64,000 bases of DNA from NCBI RefSeq assembly GCF_047663525.1, contig NC_092589.1, positions 25,665,001 to 25,729,000 of the forward strand. Direction: 5' to 3'. The position numbers were made by a program, and so were the translations under genes. Shown here in pieces: positions 39,526 to 50,800 of the stretch. Each line of letters begins with the position of its first letter. Positions within the stretch are counted from its first letter, which is position 1. The DNA is from Anas platyrhynchos. Lineage: Eukaryota > Chordata > Aves > Anseriformes > Anatidae. The notes under the pieces were generated by a model that saw only the letters and a program-made list of their open reading frames with translations, was not told where the DNA came from and did not search any database.

Positions 39526-40939
39526 TGCTGAACAGCATCGCTGCGTTTTTAGTGACCTTAAGGCGTGCCTCATGCATTGCCAAGGTCAACGTTGGTAATT
39601 CCTCAGGGAACAACTGCCCTGACACAAGGTTTAACGTCAATGACAAAGAAACAGACAAGTTTTCTACACAGATAGTGCCCAGTAGCCTTGCATAATGTCT
39701 GCCACTGAATATGTGATCCGGTGACCACTGATACCTGCTGCCTCTAGGACAACGCTGAGAAATGAAACCTGTGATTTTGCTTTCACATTTAGTAAGGACC
39801 ACGTTCCAGTTTCAAGTGCATGGATTCACTGTTGGCTTAGGGCAGAAACTGTGTGTCAGAAACTGATAACACAGCCTCTGAGCAGATGAGGCTGAAAACT
39901 GTACGGGCTCACCGACGATAAGACCTCAGAGCAACTATTTTGGGCAAAACTACTTTGCGGATTGCTCCTCTCCTTGAGGCTTGTTTCGTCACTAGGTGGC
40001 TTTGCGTAATAACAATAAATAGCTTTTGCATTTCAGTATTACCTTCCTCAAAATATGGACACAGCAGCATAGAGAACATGGTATGCAGATGTCAATACAC
40101 TACAAACATAAGCTTGCTTTCAGAGTTCCCCCCACAAAGACAAATATGCTTATCTATAAAGCACTCTGGGCAGTCCCATATCAAAACCACTGTGGTTTAG
40201 GGTGCAGACAGTTTCTCACACACTTATTTATTTGTCGCAAGACTGAGCTGTGGAGACTATGGAAATTTTTGCTACGTTTTTATTAACAATATTCATGACT
40301 CAAGTTTCCTTACACTCATGAGCAGTGCGGTGCACCAGGCTGAAGAGGTTAGCCTCTTTCCTGGGCTGAGGGAAGAAGGTGGAACAACTGCATGTACAAC
40401 CCAAACCAATGCAGATAAGAGTAGGATGACTAACGGTGCGAACATTAACTCTTCATGGTCACGAGCCACGAAACTTGGAAGGAAAGGGCCAGAAAGTAAA
40501 GCGAAGTTCTGACACCATCACTGCAGAGCAGGGCACAGACCCCGGGGGCATGGGGTGTGTTGGCGTGCTGCTCCTGGCAGGCCACTCAGCACTGCAGAGA
40601 ATGGGATGCCTACACGGTGAAAGGAAATACCTCTATCACTGCATGTATCGTGAAGATTAAGAGCCCAACAAATTCATACAGACTCCCTGGAGTGCCAGAG
40701 AGAGAAATGCTCTCTCCATAGCCAACCATTTATTGAAGATAAATCACCTCTATCTCTTCATAATCAAAGGCTCTGAAAAAAAGAACTGACAAAGATAAAG
40801 GCCTGGGGTTAGCTTAAAGAAAGGACACAAATAAAGCCAGGGAGATCGAGCACCCAACACGTCTCTAGCTGCAGACTGAAGCAATTTTGCAGTTATCCAA
40901 ACAGTATTGAGCACAAAACGAACAGTTCCTGCCCTGTCT

Positions 40940-41098
40940 GGAGCTGTGGATGCCTCATATCTGGAGGTGCTCAAGGCCAGGCTGGATGGGGCTTTGGGCA
41001 GCCTGGGCTGGTGGGAGGTGTCCCTGCCCACGGCAGGGGGTTGGAGCTGGGTGGGCTTTAAGGTCCCTTCCACCCAAACCACTCTGTGATTCTGTGAC
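40940..41098 (+). mobile_element. CR1 LINE 3' end
   Basis: GGCCAGGCTGGATGGGGCTT, GCAGCCTGGGCTGGTGGGAG and AAGGTCCCTTCCACCCAAAC, ending CTCTGTGATTCTGTGA. This is a 5'-truncated CR1 copy, apparently of a different subfamily from the one at 28.3 kb (different 3' text). Confidence 0.93.
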
Positions 41099-42099
41099 AT
41101 GTCCTGGAGCTCCTGACCTGGACTGCAGCTCTCTGCGTTTGATGGCTACGCAAAAATTATGCTCCTGTCTTCAGGAGACTGTTTAGCAAGCACGTGGGTG
41201 AAATAATGAGCTGTCTGGCTTCTGTTCTTTGAACTTATTTGAAATTCCTTTTGTCAGTGTCTCCAACAACAGCTTCCTAGCCTTAAAATCCTGTTCTCTC
41301 CTGGATGTCATTTCTCATGCTCCCTAAACTCCGTAATTACTACTTCGGTGTATCTTCCCACGACCTACGCGGCGTCAGCGAGTGCCACAAGCTCTGCTTT
41401 CTTCCTTCCTGACTTGCCTTCTCTCCAGGCAGTTAACACCTCTTTAGCCAAAGCTTCCTGCCAGCTGCTCGCAGGCTCACCGTGCCGCTGCAGACCGCTG
41501 ACCGTCTTCCTGCAGAAGCTCAACTCTGGGCCTCTCCTCCCGCATCTGTGCTGGGCACAATGGCCAGCTCGGACACAACCCACTGCCTTCCCCACAGGGC
41601 CCCTGCTGCCCAGTCCCTCGGTACCTGTGTTTGGCACAACCAGCCAGGATTACTCGTGGGTTCATAACCTTCTTCTGTCTACTTACACACATAAAAGCCC
41701 TGTCCATGCTCTCATCCTCCTCCTGCTTTCCAAATACCCGGTTCTCCTGTAGCGTGAACTGTACGTCTTATTTATCCATCCTGCATGACTCAGGGATCAT
41801 TCTTCTAAGCCACAGCTACAACCACATCACCTCACACTTCTCCAGCGCACCAAAACCCCAGCTTTCAAAGCCTGTTCTCCTCTCCAGGCTCTCAAAGCCC
41901 GGCCTCCCTCCGCTTGCTCCATCACCACCTCTGGCTGGATGCTGCTTACTGTCGTATACCTGAGCCAGTGCGTAGAGGCAGGGGGTATATTTCGGAGGGA
42001 TGCCAGCCATCTGCTCTCCCTCACATCTCCACCAAGCAGCCGCACACAGCAGCCTTCTGCTGAGCTGTGCAGAGCTGGAGGGCCCCGATGCGAGCTGCA

Positions 42100-42780
42100 G
42101 GCCCCCTGTGCTCACACACTGTGCTCCTGGCCCTGATGAGCGCTTCTCCCCGTGACAGCAGCGCACGATACGATAAAGCTGGCAGCGAAGGCAGCTCCTC
42201 CAGCAGCACCAGGCGCTGCGACTCGGGCGAGGGTAAAAGGCACCCACCAAGGCAGCGCAGCCGGCGGGGCTGACGCGAGGCGTGATGCGGGGCCAGGTGA
42301 GCACCAGGAGCTGTGCTCAGCACGGGAGCCGTGCCAGCTCGGCTGGGGCTGCCCTAAAACACCCGCTGCCAGCCCCCAGCAGGCCTGACCCCACACGCCC
42401 CGCTTATTTCCAGCATGCAGCCGGCCACCCCGCAATCCCCAGACACCCGCTACGAGGGCACCTGCCCCCAAATCCCCCCAAACCCCCCCCAAATCGCCCC
42501 CAAACCTCCCGGCCCCGCCGCACCTGCCCCGGAGCTCGCTGCCCGCCGGCCCCTCCCGTGGCTGTCGGTGCCGGTGCCGCCTCCGGGAGCCGCTTTCGCT
42601 TTCGGGGCGGCCGCGCCCCCAGCGCCCGATGGCGGGGGGACGGGGGGGGCTGCCAGGGCCTGAGCCCGGCCTGAGGCGGCGGCTGCTCGCCCGCCGAGAC
42701 CCCCCCCCCGAGGCCGCCGCCAACGCCTCAGCTCGCTCCGGGCCCCCCCGGCAGGCTGGATGCTGGAAAAATACCATCCC
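42100..42780 (-). promoter_or_regulatory. CpG island, candidate TRAF5 promoter
   Basis: The most GC- and CpG-rich block of the window (densest 42.4-42.75 kb). A CCAAT box (CCAATCA at 42814-42820) lies just beyond the high-coordinate edge, which would be upstream for minus-strand transcription. The island sits between RCOR3's 3' end and TRAF5, and no other gene starts nearby, so a noncoding TRAF5 first exon is the simplest explanation. I found no decisive minus-strand donor. A plus-strand donor-like CCAG|GTGAGC at 42294 leaves a divergent transcript possible. Confidence 0.55.
42465..42501 (-). other. Strong G-quadruplex-forming sequence on the minus strand
   Basis: Four G-runs of 5, 8, 6 and 5 bases separated by loops of 6, 3 and 4 bases, with a further G-run beside them. 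It meets the usual G4 pattern and lies inside the CpG island. Confidence 0.8.
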
Positions 42781-43126
42781 AGCACGGGAACAAAAAAGCA
42801 TAATGGATGGAAACCAATCAGGCTCCGTTGTCTCAAGTGTCTGAAGAGCATGCTCTAAATAATGGTAATAAAACATAGCTGCAGGAGGATTCTTCTAATG
42901 CTGTGAATGAGAGGGCTGGGGCTCCCCACTCACGTATGTCTGCCCATTGCTTTTATTTCCTGACTTCTGCAAAGGTACAGAGACCAGCGCTGCAACTGAA
43001 AACTTACCAAGAACTCCACCTTGCAAAACAGGAATTTTTCTTTTATGAATATCCTGATGAGTCTGGGCTCTTCCTCCCCGGGAAGTTCACTGAGACATCA
43101 GTCAGAACAACAGGCATTATATTTCT

Positions 43127-43172
43127 GCCATATATATATTATATAAATATATATTTATAAATATATATAAAG
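43127..43172. repeat. TA-rich microsatellite
   Basis: Imperfect (TA)n/(TATAAA)n tract. A second short (TA)n lies at about 43756-43769. Confidence 0.85.
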
Positions 43173-45329
43173 GTAAAGGAGTAGCTTCTTTGGAGGTGGG
43201 ATCTTGTTCCCAAGACAGACATTTTCTATGCTCACAATCCTCAGCCTACTGCAAAATGTTTCAACTCCCCCAGAATGTAGCTTCGTGGTGACAGAGGGTC
43301 TGTGAAAAGGACCATCAGGTATCAGTGTACAGACCCTACTTCTGATTTACAGCTCTTGATACACAGTGAGCACAACACAAGACTTCTTTTCTATTAGGAT
43401 ACAGTCACGTTCCTGGAGCAGATTGTGATCCCTGAATCTCTGAGGCTACTTTTGTGATAGTCCTAAGGGAACCTCCCATGTCAGTAACATCAATGAGGAT
43501 TTATTTTGCTATCATTATTTTCATGTGCAAAACTACACAAATAGATTTATTGTAAAGTTCTACTTCACTATCACTTTTAGGATATCCATTATATAAGCAG
43601 GCTAGTTGCTTATCAAATAGTCCAGATACTGTTGTTTGTATACTTTGTCTCCTCCCTACTGGAGTAGAGCTTTTTTCATCCTTAATTCACCAGTAACAGG
43701 CTACAAACGGTATTAAAAAATTTAATTTTTCTTTTCTGTATTTCACTATTTTCAATATATATATATATAATTTCTTCTGTATTCAGCTTCCTATGATCTT
43801 AGAGCAGATCTCTTATCATGCCGGTGCCTGCTTTTAACTCACTCCGAGAAAGGTAAACTCTGAGGTTTAGCTATTTCAACCTCAGGAAGAGCTGGAGGTT
43901 CACCACATTTATTAAAACTACTGAGTTGTATTCAGCACATTTTACAGCTACATTGCAAAATGGTGCACTCTAACAGCTGATAACTTCTCTATGGTTTCCT
44001 TTCCATTTTGAAATGCAAATTGACACAAACACTTTCAAGAAGTTTCTCTTTGCCCTGGCTTTGCTTTCATCTCTGACTACCACATTTCTGCCTAGCGCCA
44101 GTTCTCACTTCAGCCTATTCTCTTCCTTTGCTGGCAAGAGGCTCAACACTGGCCTAGTAACCTTCATCCTAAACTCATACTTTAACTTCGTAATTCTTGT
44201 CAATTCATACTCAACTTTGTGGTTTCCAGAGTAAGAGGTGTATGACTTAAGAAAAAACAACAGAGATGAAAACCAAAACCTAATGACACAGGTCATTATA
44301 ATTCCTTGTGCTCGTGATCGGCTGTAAAAACAAATTAAACTGCTTTACTATGATGTGCAATGTTTAGTGATTGTTTTTATTAATGCAGAAATACCTGCTT
44401 AACTTCATACCCATTCTGATTTAAAGTGCAACAATTAAATCTGATATTTTTGTACATCCATATTTTGCAAGTGTTGTTCCTAAGAAGACATGTAGTTCAA
44501 ATTATGCCTCGCATTTGTAAAACCTATCATTTTTAGTACCGTTTTGCTTTATTAACTAAAATAAACTGTACAAAAAGCTGTAGAGTTACATTAGCATTGA
44601 ACAATGTAGGATACACGTTCTCTGCCAAACTTTAGTGTGCAAACATTTTACATTTTTTAAAGTGACAAAATTAAGCCAACCTTGAAGTCAGAGTTCATTA
44701 CTACATTACAAAAACAGGAGACCAGATATGGCAAAAGAAATTCCCCACTGAAATCAACACCATTGTATAATTTTATTTCTAATTCTTAAAAAAATATAAA
44801 TGAATTTAGAAGAGAATCACAGTATAAGGGCCCTAACATATTAGACCATTACAAGGTACATAAAAATAGAAGACACAGATTTCTTTGAAACTTTAATCCT
44901 TTGATTAAGCAGCAAGCATATCACTCTCCAGGCAAACACTGCTTAAAACAAACCCTACCCCCAAAAACAGGACGTGCAAACTGTATGCACATACTCTGCA
45001 AAGCACACAATAAAGACATTTTGCTATGTACATACTTATTTAGTACTACAAATGCTAGGAGATCCCTACTGTGTGCTACAGTGTTTGTAAATTAAAAAAT
45101 ACTACCTATCTCTGACCCTCCCTCCCCCCTTCAAATACAGCACCTTCGCCCAGTTATAGAATATTTAAACAAGATTAAACTGAATTACAATGTACTGAAC
45201 AGTTTTATAGCAGTTGGCAGTGGCCAACTCTACTGCAACACCCAACATTCTGCATACTGAAGTCTATCGACAAGAGACAAGACAAAAATTAGCAAAGGTA
45301 CAATACGCACACCTGGGAGACTCAATGCT

Positions 45330-45382
45330 AAAAGAAAAAAAAAAAGAAAAAAAGAAAAAAAAAAAAGAAAAGAAAAGAGAGC
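45330..45382 (+). repeat. A/G-rich low-complexity tract
   Basis: Poly-A interrupted by single G, ending AGAAAAGAAAAGAGAG. It lies in the presumed RCOR3 3' UTR, antisense. Confidence 0.85.
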
Positions 45383-47470
45383 AAGAAATACTGATGATTT
45401 ATCCTATCACTATTAACAATTAAACTGAGATACTTAGGCTGTCAAGAAGGTTTTCGTATCAGTTTGGAATTCTGGACAGCAGCCAGATCAGACCTGTGTG
45501 TAGCTGTTGAGGGGCCACTCAGGACTTCCAGAACAAAAGTTTAAGTGATCACAAATTCCTCGGTGCTTGTTCTATGATGCTGTTTCTCTTAGAAGAGAGG
45601 TCAACTGGTGCTCACATAGTGGCTAAGAACCTACTCTGATGCAGAAGAATATTCCTAAGAAGGACCCTTTTTTGTATGAGACCTCAGCACACTAGTGATG
45701 GCTGTTCAGAAAGAAAAATCAAGTTTGATCTGGAAATATATTTGAGCGAAGAACTAAACTATGAAGGTCAGCACCTTAATTTCAATTCAGGTCACAAATA
45801 TCAAACTCTAATACAAGATTTAAAAAGGAAACACGATCTGATGCTGTAAGAACTTCCCTTTGCAGAAATGAAAAACCTTAGCCAACTGCTGAACTGAACG
45901 TTAGACGATTCAATTTATCTGTGAAAAAGCCTAGGGAGAGCACATTCCATTTTCTAATAGTCTCATCTTAGTCAAGGGCAAATCTAGTTAATAACAAAAT
46001 GGATTTAAAAGGACTTGCAAACACCACTTCAGTTATAAACAAAAATAATTTTATAGAACAGTATGGCAGTCAACACAAATGTTTCTACACAGTCAAGAAC
46101 GCAATGTTTTTCAATAGCTTGATTCAGATCATAGTTTCAAACACTGCTACTCAAATTGAAGCCTGATTTCCTTGGAAGGTAGAAGCATCTAGTAAAAAAA
46201 ATACAAAAAAAAAAAATCACTGCTGGGTATGAATCAAGGTTTTAAGACAACAAGAAAAACTTAACAAACGCATAGGAAAATAATAACCTTATAATCTCCT
46301 AAAATTTGGGAGCTGTAATTAATATCCAAATGCAGGTTTTAGGTAGTGAACAAAACAAAAGAAAAAAGCCACAATAGCCTCAACCCAGCTAGTCAACTCT
46401 GCCAGCAACAGCAGATATCAGAAATACTCCTTTACCACTCAGACTGGGCTGGCAGCAGACAGCCCTATTGCCTACAGTATGCTACCACCACCAGCCTCTG
46501 TGCTTTCACAATGAATTTTTAGATGAGATCAATGAGCTAATGCATACGAACTGCTAACAGACATTCTCAGAGGAATGAAATTCTACTGTACTTAAGTTAG
46601 AAGAATCTGTGGAATAACATTAAATGAATAGCTCTTGCTAAACAGTTCCTCTCCTGTAATCCCCCTGGGTGCTGGAAGTTGCTGCCTTTCTCTCCACCCC
46701 AGCCTAGAGTGATATTGCAGTAGGACACCTGTTTTCAGATAACTTCTATTAGAACACATGTGAAATTTATTATGTTTGGTACAATAGCTCATTGAGTTTT
46801 TAGAACACTCTTTTAGAGAACTATTTAATAAGACCGTACCTTTTCTTTCTTTCTTTTTTTTTTTTTTTTTAAACAAGAAAAGTGTTCTGGGAAAAACATG
46901 GAGAAGAAACACCCACATTTTACAATTGCTTGAAATGCTACTACCGTTACCTAAACAGGGCCAAAAATTCTGAACCTAAGGCCATTAGTTTTTTTTTTTC
47001 ATCCACTAAAATGTACAAAAAATAAAAAACAAAAATCACACACACAAAAATAACGCTACATTTAAGTCTCCTACAATATTACTTATTCCTAGATTTGCCA
47101 GACTACTTTTCTGTAATTAGATGTTTGACTACAAAGAACTGTAATAAAATAAATAGAGTAAAAATCAGTTAAACCAAATCTTGGTGTGTTGAACATTTAT
47201 TCATGTAAGAAGTTAGCTTCCTTCAACAGTTATTCATGTAGAGGAGGGCTGTATTGTAGGCATGATTCTGCTGTACAAGTCTTCTACAAAAAATATTTTT
47301 ATACAGGTGGTCGTTCACGTGGTTCCATTTCTGGTTATTTTCTCGCTCCTCTGTAAAACTGGTCTGATACCTGTGAAGGCTTGCTGTTTTCTCCCCTTCA
47401 TTATTTGGAAAAAAAAAAAAAAAAGTACATCGATACTGTTTTTCAGCTGTAGGAGTTAACATAATTCTGC

Positions 47471-47476
47471 TTTATT
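47471..47476 (-). terminator. RCOR3: AATAAA immediately after the RCOR3 stop
   Basis: Minus-strand AATAAA begins four bases after the TGA, and a T17 run follows about 55 nt further on. It could give a very short 3' UTR isoform, or be chance in AT-rich sequence. Confidence 0.35.
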
Positions 47477-47479
47477 TCT

Positions 47480-47824
47480 TCAGTGCAGGGTGGACTGAGA
47501 TTCTGTCTGAATTCCAATAAGCGAGGGTGGCTGCTGGCCGCTAACTGTGGTTAACACCGGCCTTGGGTTTAGACGAGGAGGCATGGAATTAGCTGGGCGG
47601 ATGAGCGGCGGGGGAGGCTGATTTAGAGTTGGCCTTGGCTGAATAAATCGCGCCTGTTGTTGAAGTGGCGGAGGCTGGCGATGGAGCGCAGGAGCAGCAG
47701 GAAGCGCTGGTCGAAGTAACGGGGGTGGCTGATTTAAAGTTGCCATGGGAGCGGTAGGTGCTGGAGCAGATGCCTGTGCTGGAGGTGAAGGGCCTAAACA
47801 CTGAGTGGTCGGAGTGCTTTGTGC
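47480..47824 (-). CDS. RCOR3: RCOR3 last coding exon (Pro-rich C-terminus)
   Basis: Acceptor TTGTCCTTTGTGCAG (AG at 47826-47825). It codes [17 protein letters not shown], repeats of [22 protein letters not shown] and the terminal [15 protein letters not shown] stop at 47482-47480. The proline-rich tail is characteristic of RCOR3 and distinguishes it from RCOR1 and RCOR2. Confidence 0.95.
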   Translation of the reverse strand, partial: AQSTPTTQCLGPSPPAQASAPAPTAPMATLNQPPPLLRPALPAAPALHRQPPPLQQQARFIQPRPTLNQPPPPLIRPANSMPPRLNPRPVLTTVSGQQPPSLIGIQTESQSTLH

Positions 47825-50800
47825 CTGCACAAAGGACAAAGACAAGATTGCATGAACAGCCGTCCCAGCCGGAATGCCGTGCCGTTGGGTTGCCACTGTC
47901 CACTATACAGGAAACAGCATTTATCAAACAAAACCGAAAAACTCAGAAGTTACTGAAAAGAAATCGCCAACCAAAATATTATAGACAGCAGAACTAAAAA
48001 TATTTATGAAGCAAGAGTCTTCTTTCTAGAACAAGATCTGCATTTTAACAATAAAACAGTAACGTGATCGTCACTATGCAAGGTGCCGTCCTGTTCCCAG
48101 CGGGTTAACGACATTGGCTGAAGTTCTATGCAAGCTTATCATCATTCTTTAGAATGTGGTTTGCCACTCCACACCAGTTAACCTTACATTACATCACTAA
48201 ATAAAATGCTGTTCCTCAACCCATGCTTACTTATATCTGGTACACAAAACACACCTCATCTTCTTCATCAGTGCTCTTTCCTGATGGCACATTAGAAGTA
48301 TTTTTTGTGTCCTCCCCTAAAGCAGAAGCATCACCATTAGAAGCCAGGGTTCCTTGTTCCGCTTCCCATTCCTGCAATACCTCCTCTAAGTTAAACCGAC
48401 GCCTGTAGTTTACAAAGAAGTTCTTCACTTGGCCAACAGTCTTGTTGCCAATTACATCTGCAATAGCTTGAAAATCTTTACCATATTTGCGGACACCTGG
48501 AAGGCAAAGTAAATAACATAGCTGTGAAGGATCAGTCAGACACAGCTACGTGTGATGTATTTATAGAGAGAACCTACGGGACCTGCAAACCAACGACTCA
48601 CTAACTAGGCGGACTTCTCAATTAGGAGAAGGCCTCAATTTCTATTAAAACAACAAAAAAAATTAATTGCATAGCTATAAACACATAAATGAAGAACTTT
48701 AATAAAAGGTCATTACCCACTCTTCTTAAAGATCCTGGCTTACTCACCAAACCAAGCCTCCCAACCTAAAACCACAGAGATCTGGCCTCTGACAAATGCA
48801 GTAAATCTTTCAGTATGCTTGGACTGAAGGCAGAAGCCCAAGCTAAGTTCAAGGTGGGAGAGGGAGGGTGACTGAACAAATGTGTACAGCTGTAACAAGA
48901 CATGCCAAGGAACAAACATTGACAGCTTCGATAGGGCAGCCTCCATGCCAGCTGCCCACCACCTGTGCGAGAGCTGGCCAGCAGCAGCACTGAGGGCAGC
49001 AGGCGCGGGACCACGCACAGGGGCAGAGTTCTGGGAGTCCCAACACACGGCTCATCCCTCCATGTGTAGAACGCTCTACTGAGGCTACCGAGGGTAACCA
49101 GCCAGCATTCCCTGGACAAAGCCTTTTTAAAGCTTTAATTCACCATTCAAGCTGGGTAAACAACTCTGGAGTTTTGGGACAACCACCTAGGGGAAAGTAA
49201 ATAAATATAAGCTATTGGGGTCTGTTTCTAAGAAGCCCAGCACAAGCCTGCAGGATCAAATTCTCCGGCAAGAAGCAGCATGACAGAAGATCTTTGCATT
49301 GTTCATTTCACTCATTTTCACATCAATATCAGTAGGTTACAAGTACTCCAAAAGAAAACACTGTTGAACCTTTCCAAAAATACCAACATGGGCTTTTTAA
49401 AGTTCTAAAATGGCATTTGCATATAACAACAACTACAGGTCTACAGACTTTTGTAATTTTAAACCTAAAATTGGAATTATAATCTGAACTTTATTGGTTC
49501 TCTGTTTTAATTAGGGTACATGTCTAGTTACTCCTCTCTATTGCTTAAGAAGAAAATCCCGAAGCTCTCCAGCATCCTTGAACACAGCTGTACAATCTAT
49601 TTTTAATCATAGAGTGGCCAGAGGTCTAGAGCCTAGAGAAATTAAACATTACATGGTTGTACTCTATGGTACTGTAAGGCACACTCCAGGCTCAATAAAC
49701 AGAAGCCTCTTTTTTGCTCCCAGCTATGCATGAGTGAATTACAATTTGACTCCTGATGTGCAGCTCCTGATAGCTGAACTCATTCAGAATATACTGCAGT
49801 GTTTAGAGGACAGGCATCCTGTCTCATGCCTCATTTCATGTCTTGCTTCAGAAAGTGGAACGGAAGATTCAGAAGGTGAGAGTTGTTTCCAATCCGAAAG
49901 CTATGCTTCTTTTCAACTTAACTGTTAACAGTATGATCTTCATCTTGTTCTGCTATTTTCTACTCGCTTCACTAATAGGCCTTTCTGACGTGGCACGTAC
50001 ACTCTCTAACATTTAAGAGAAAATTTCAGCTCTAGGAGAGTAACAATTACTGTAGCTGAAGCTGATGCTACAACTGTCAAGAGCCTGGCTACATTATTTA
50101 AGATCTTTTCTTGGGCATACAAAAGAATCCAACCTCTCTGACTGCCAGAACCTTGGAAAGAAAACAAAAGGACCTAGCAGAGCCTTGTGGGAGAGAGCAT
50201 ATCTAGGCAAGGCAAATACAGGGATTTGGCTTTTCATTCTCAGGTGTTCAAGGTACTAGCTAAAGGGGTACTAACCCCTTAACAGCTGCACATGCCCACA
50301 GAGCACTCCCACCAGTGTTTTAATATTGATTGCCCTGTCATTATGACCCTTGCTAATTTATGATGGCCGTTAAACGTCTACAGCAACGTATCTAACATCC
50401 TGCAGAAAGTGTCCAGCAGAACAAAGCACATTTTTGCTTGAAAACTGTTTCAGACCTTGAGTGATTTCAGGATTTTCTGTTATTATGCTCTCCATATTTC
50501 TTCCTTCCCCTTAACCTGCAAAACAGCTGAACCTGTTAGCTAACTTGAAGCTGGCAGATGCAAGGTCTTAAAGCCTATTTCCAAGCAGAAAGTTGGAAAA
50601 CTGCATCGCGCCTTCCCTGAGAGCCCAACGATGAGAAACATCTAAAGAAAAACAAGCTTAATCAGTTTATCTGCACACAGCACTTATCATTTTGGACTCT
50701 TTTCAGTGTTATTTTGTACTGCTATAGCATCACCACAACGGCTTATACACAACGCCGTAGTAAAGCATTTTTAAGCTGCATCAGAAACAGAGGGAGTTCA

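Larger units (their letters stand above)
30656..42100. other. Upstream of TRAF5 coding exons: probable long 5' intron
   Basis: No coding exon of a known gene is supported. Contents recognised are poly-A runs, a 30-bp tandem repeat near 32.9 kb, a dispersed 27-bp repeat pair (33.85 and 35.01 kb), an AT-rich 48-bp repeat (39.44 kb), an (AG)n run and a CR1 3' end (40.94-41.10 kb). One 142-codon open frame at 36915-37343 is within the length expected by chance. A noncoding TRAF5 exon may hide here but could not be located. Confidence 0.5.
44376..47479 (-). other. RCOR3: RCOR3 3' UTR (inferred)
   Basis: AT-rich sequence after the RCOR3 TGA with no other gene visible. Possible minus-strand AATAAA signals occur at 47476-47471 (just after the stop), 44553-44548 and 44381-44376; the last is followed by T-rich sequence. 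Which is used cannot be decided from sequence alone. Confidence 0.5.

Noticed and set aside
40750-41100. 116-codon minus-strand open frame
   Set aside because: Much of it is the antisense of a CR1 3' end.
42112-42876. 254-codon minus-strand open frame
   Set aside because: It coincides with the CpG island; Gly/Ala/Arg-rich composition follows from base content, and no family is recognised.
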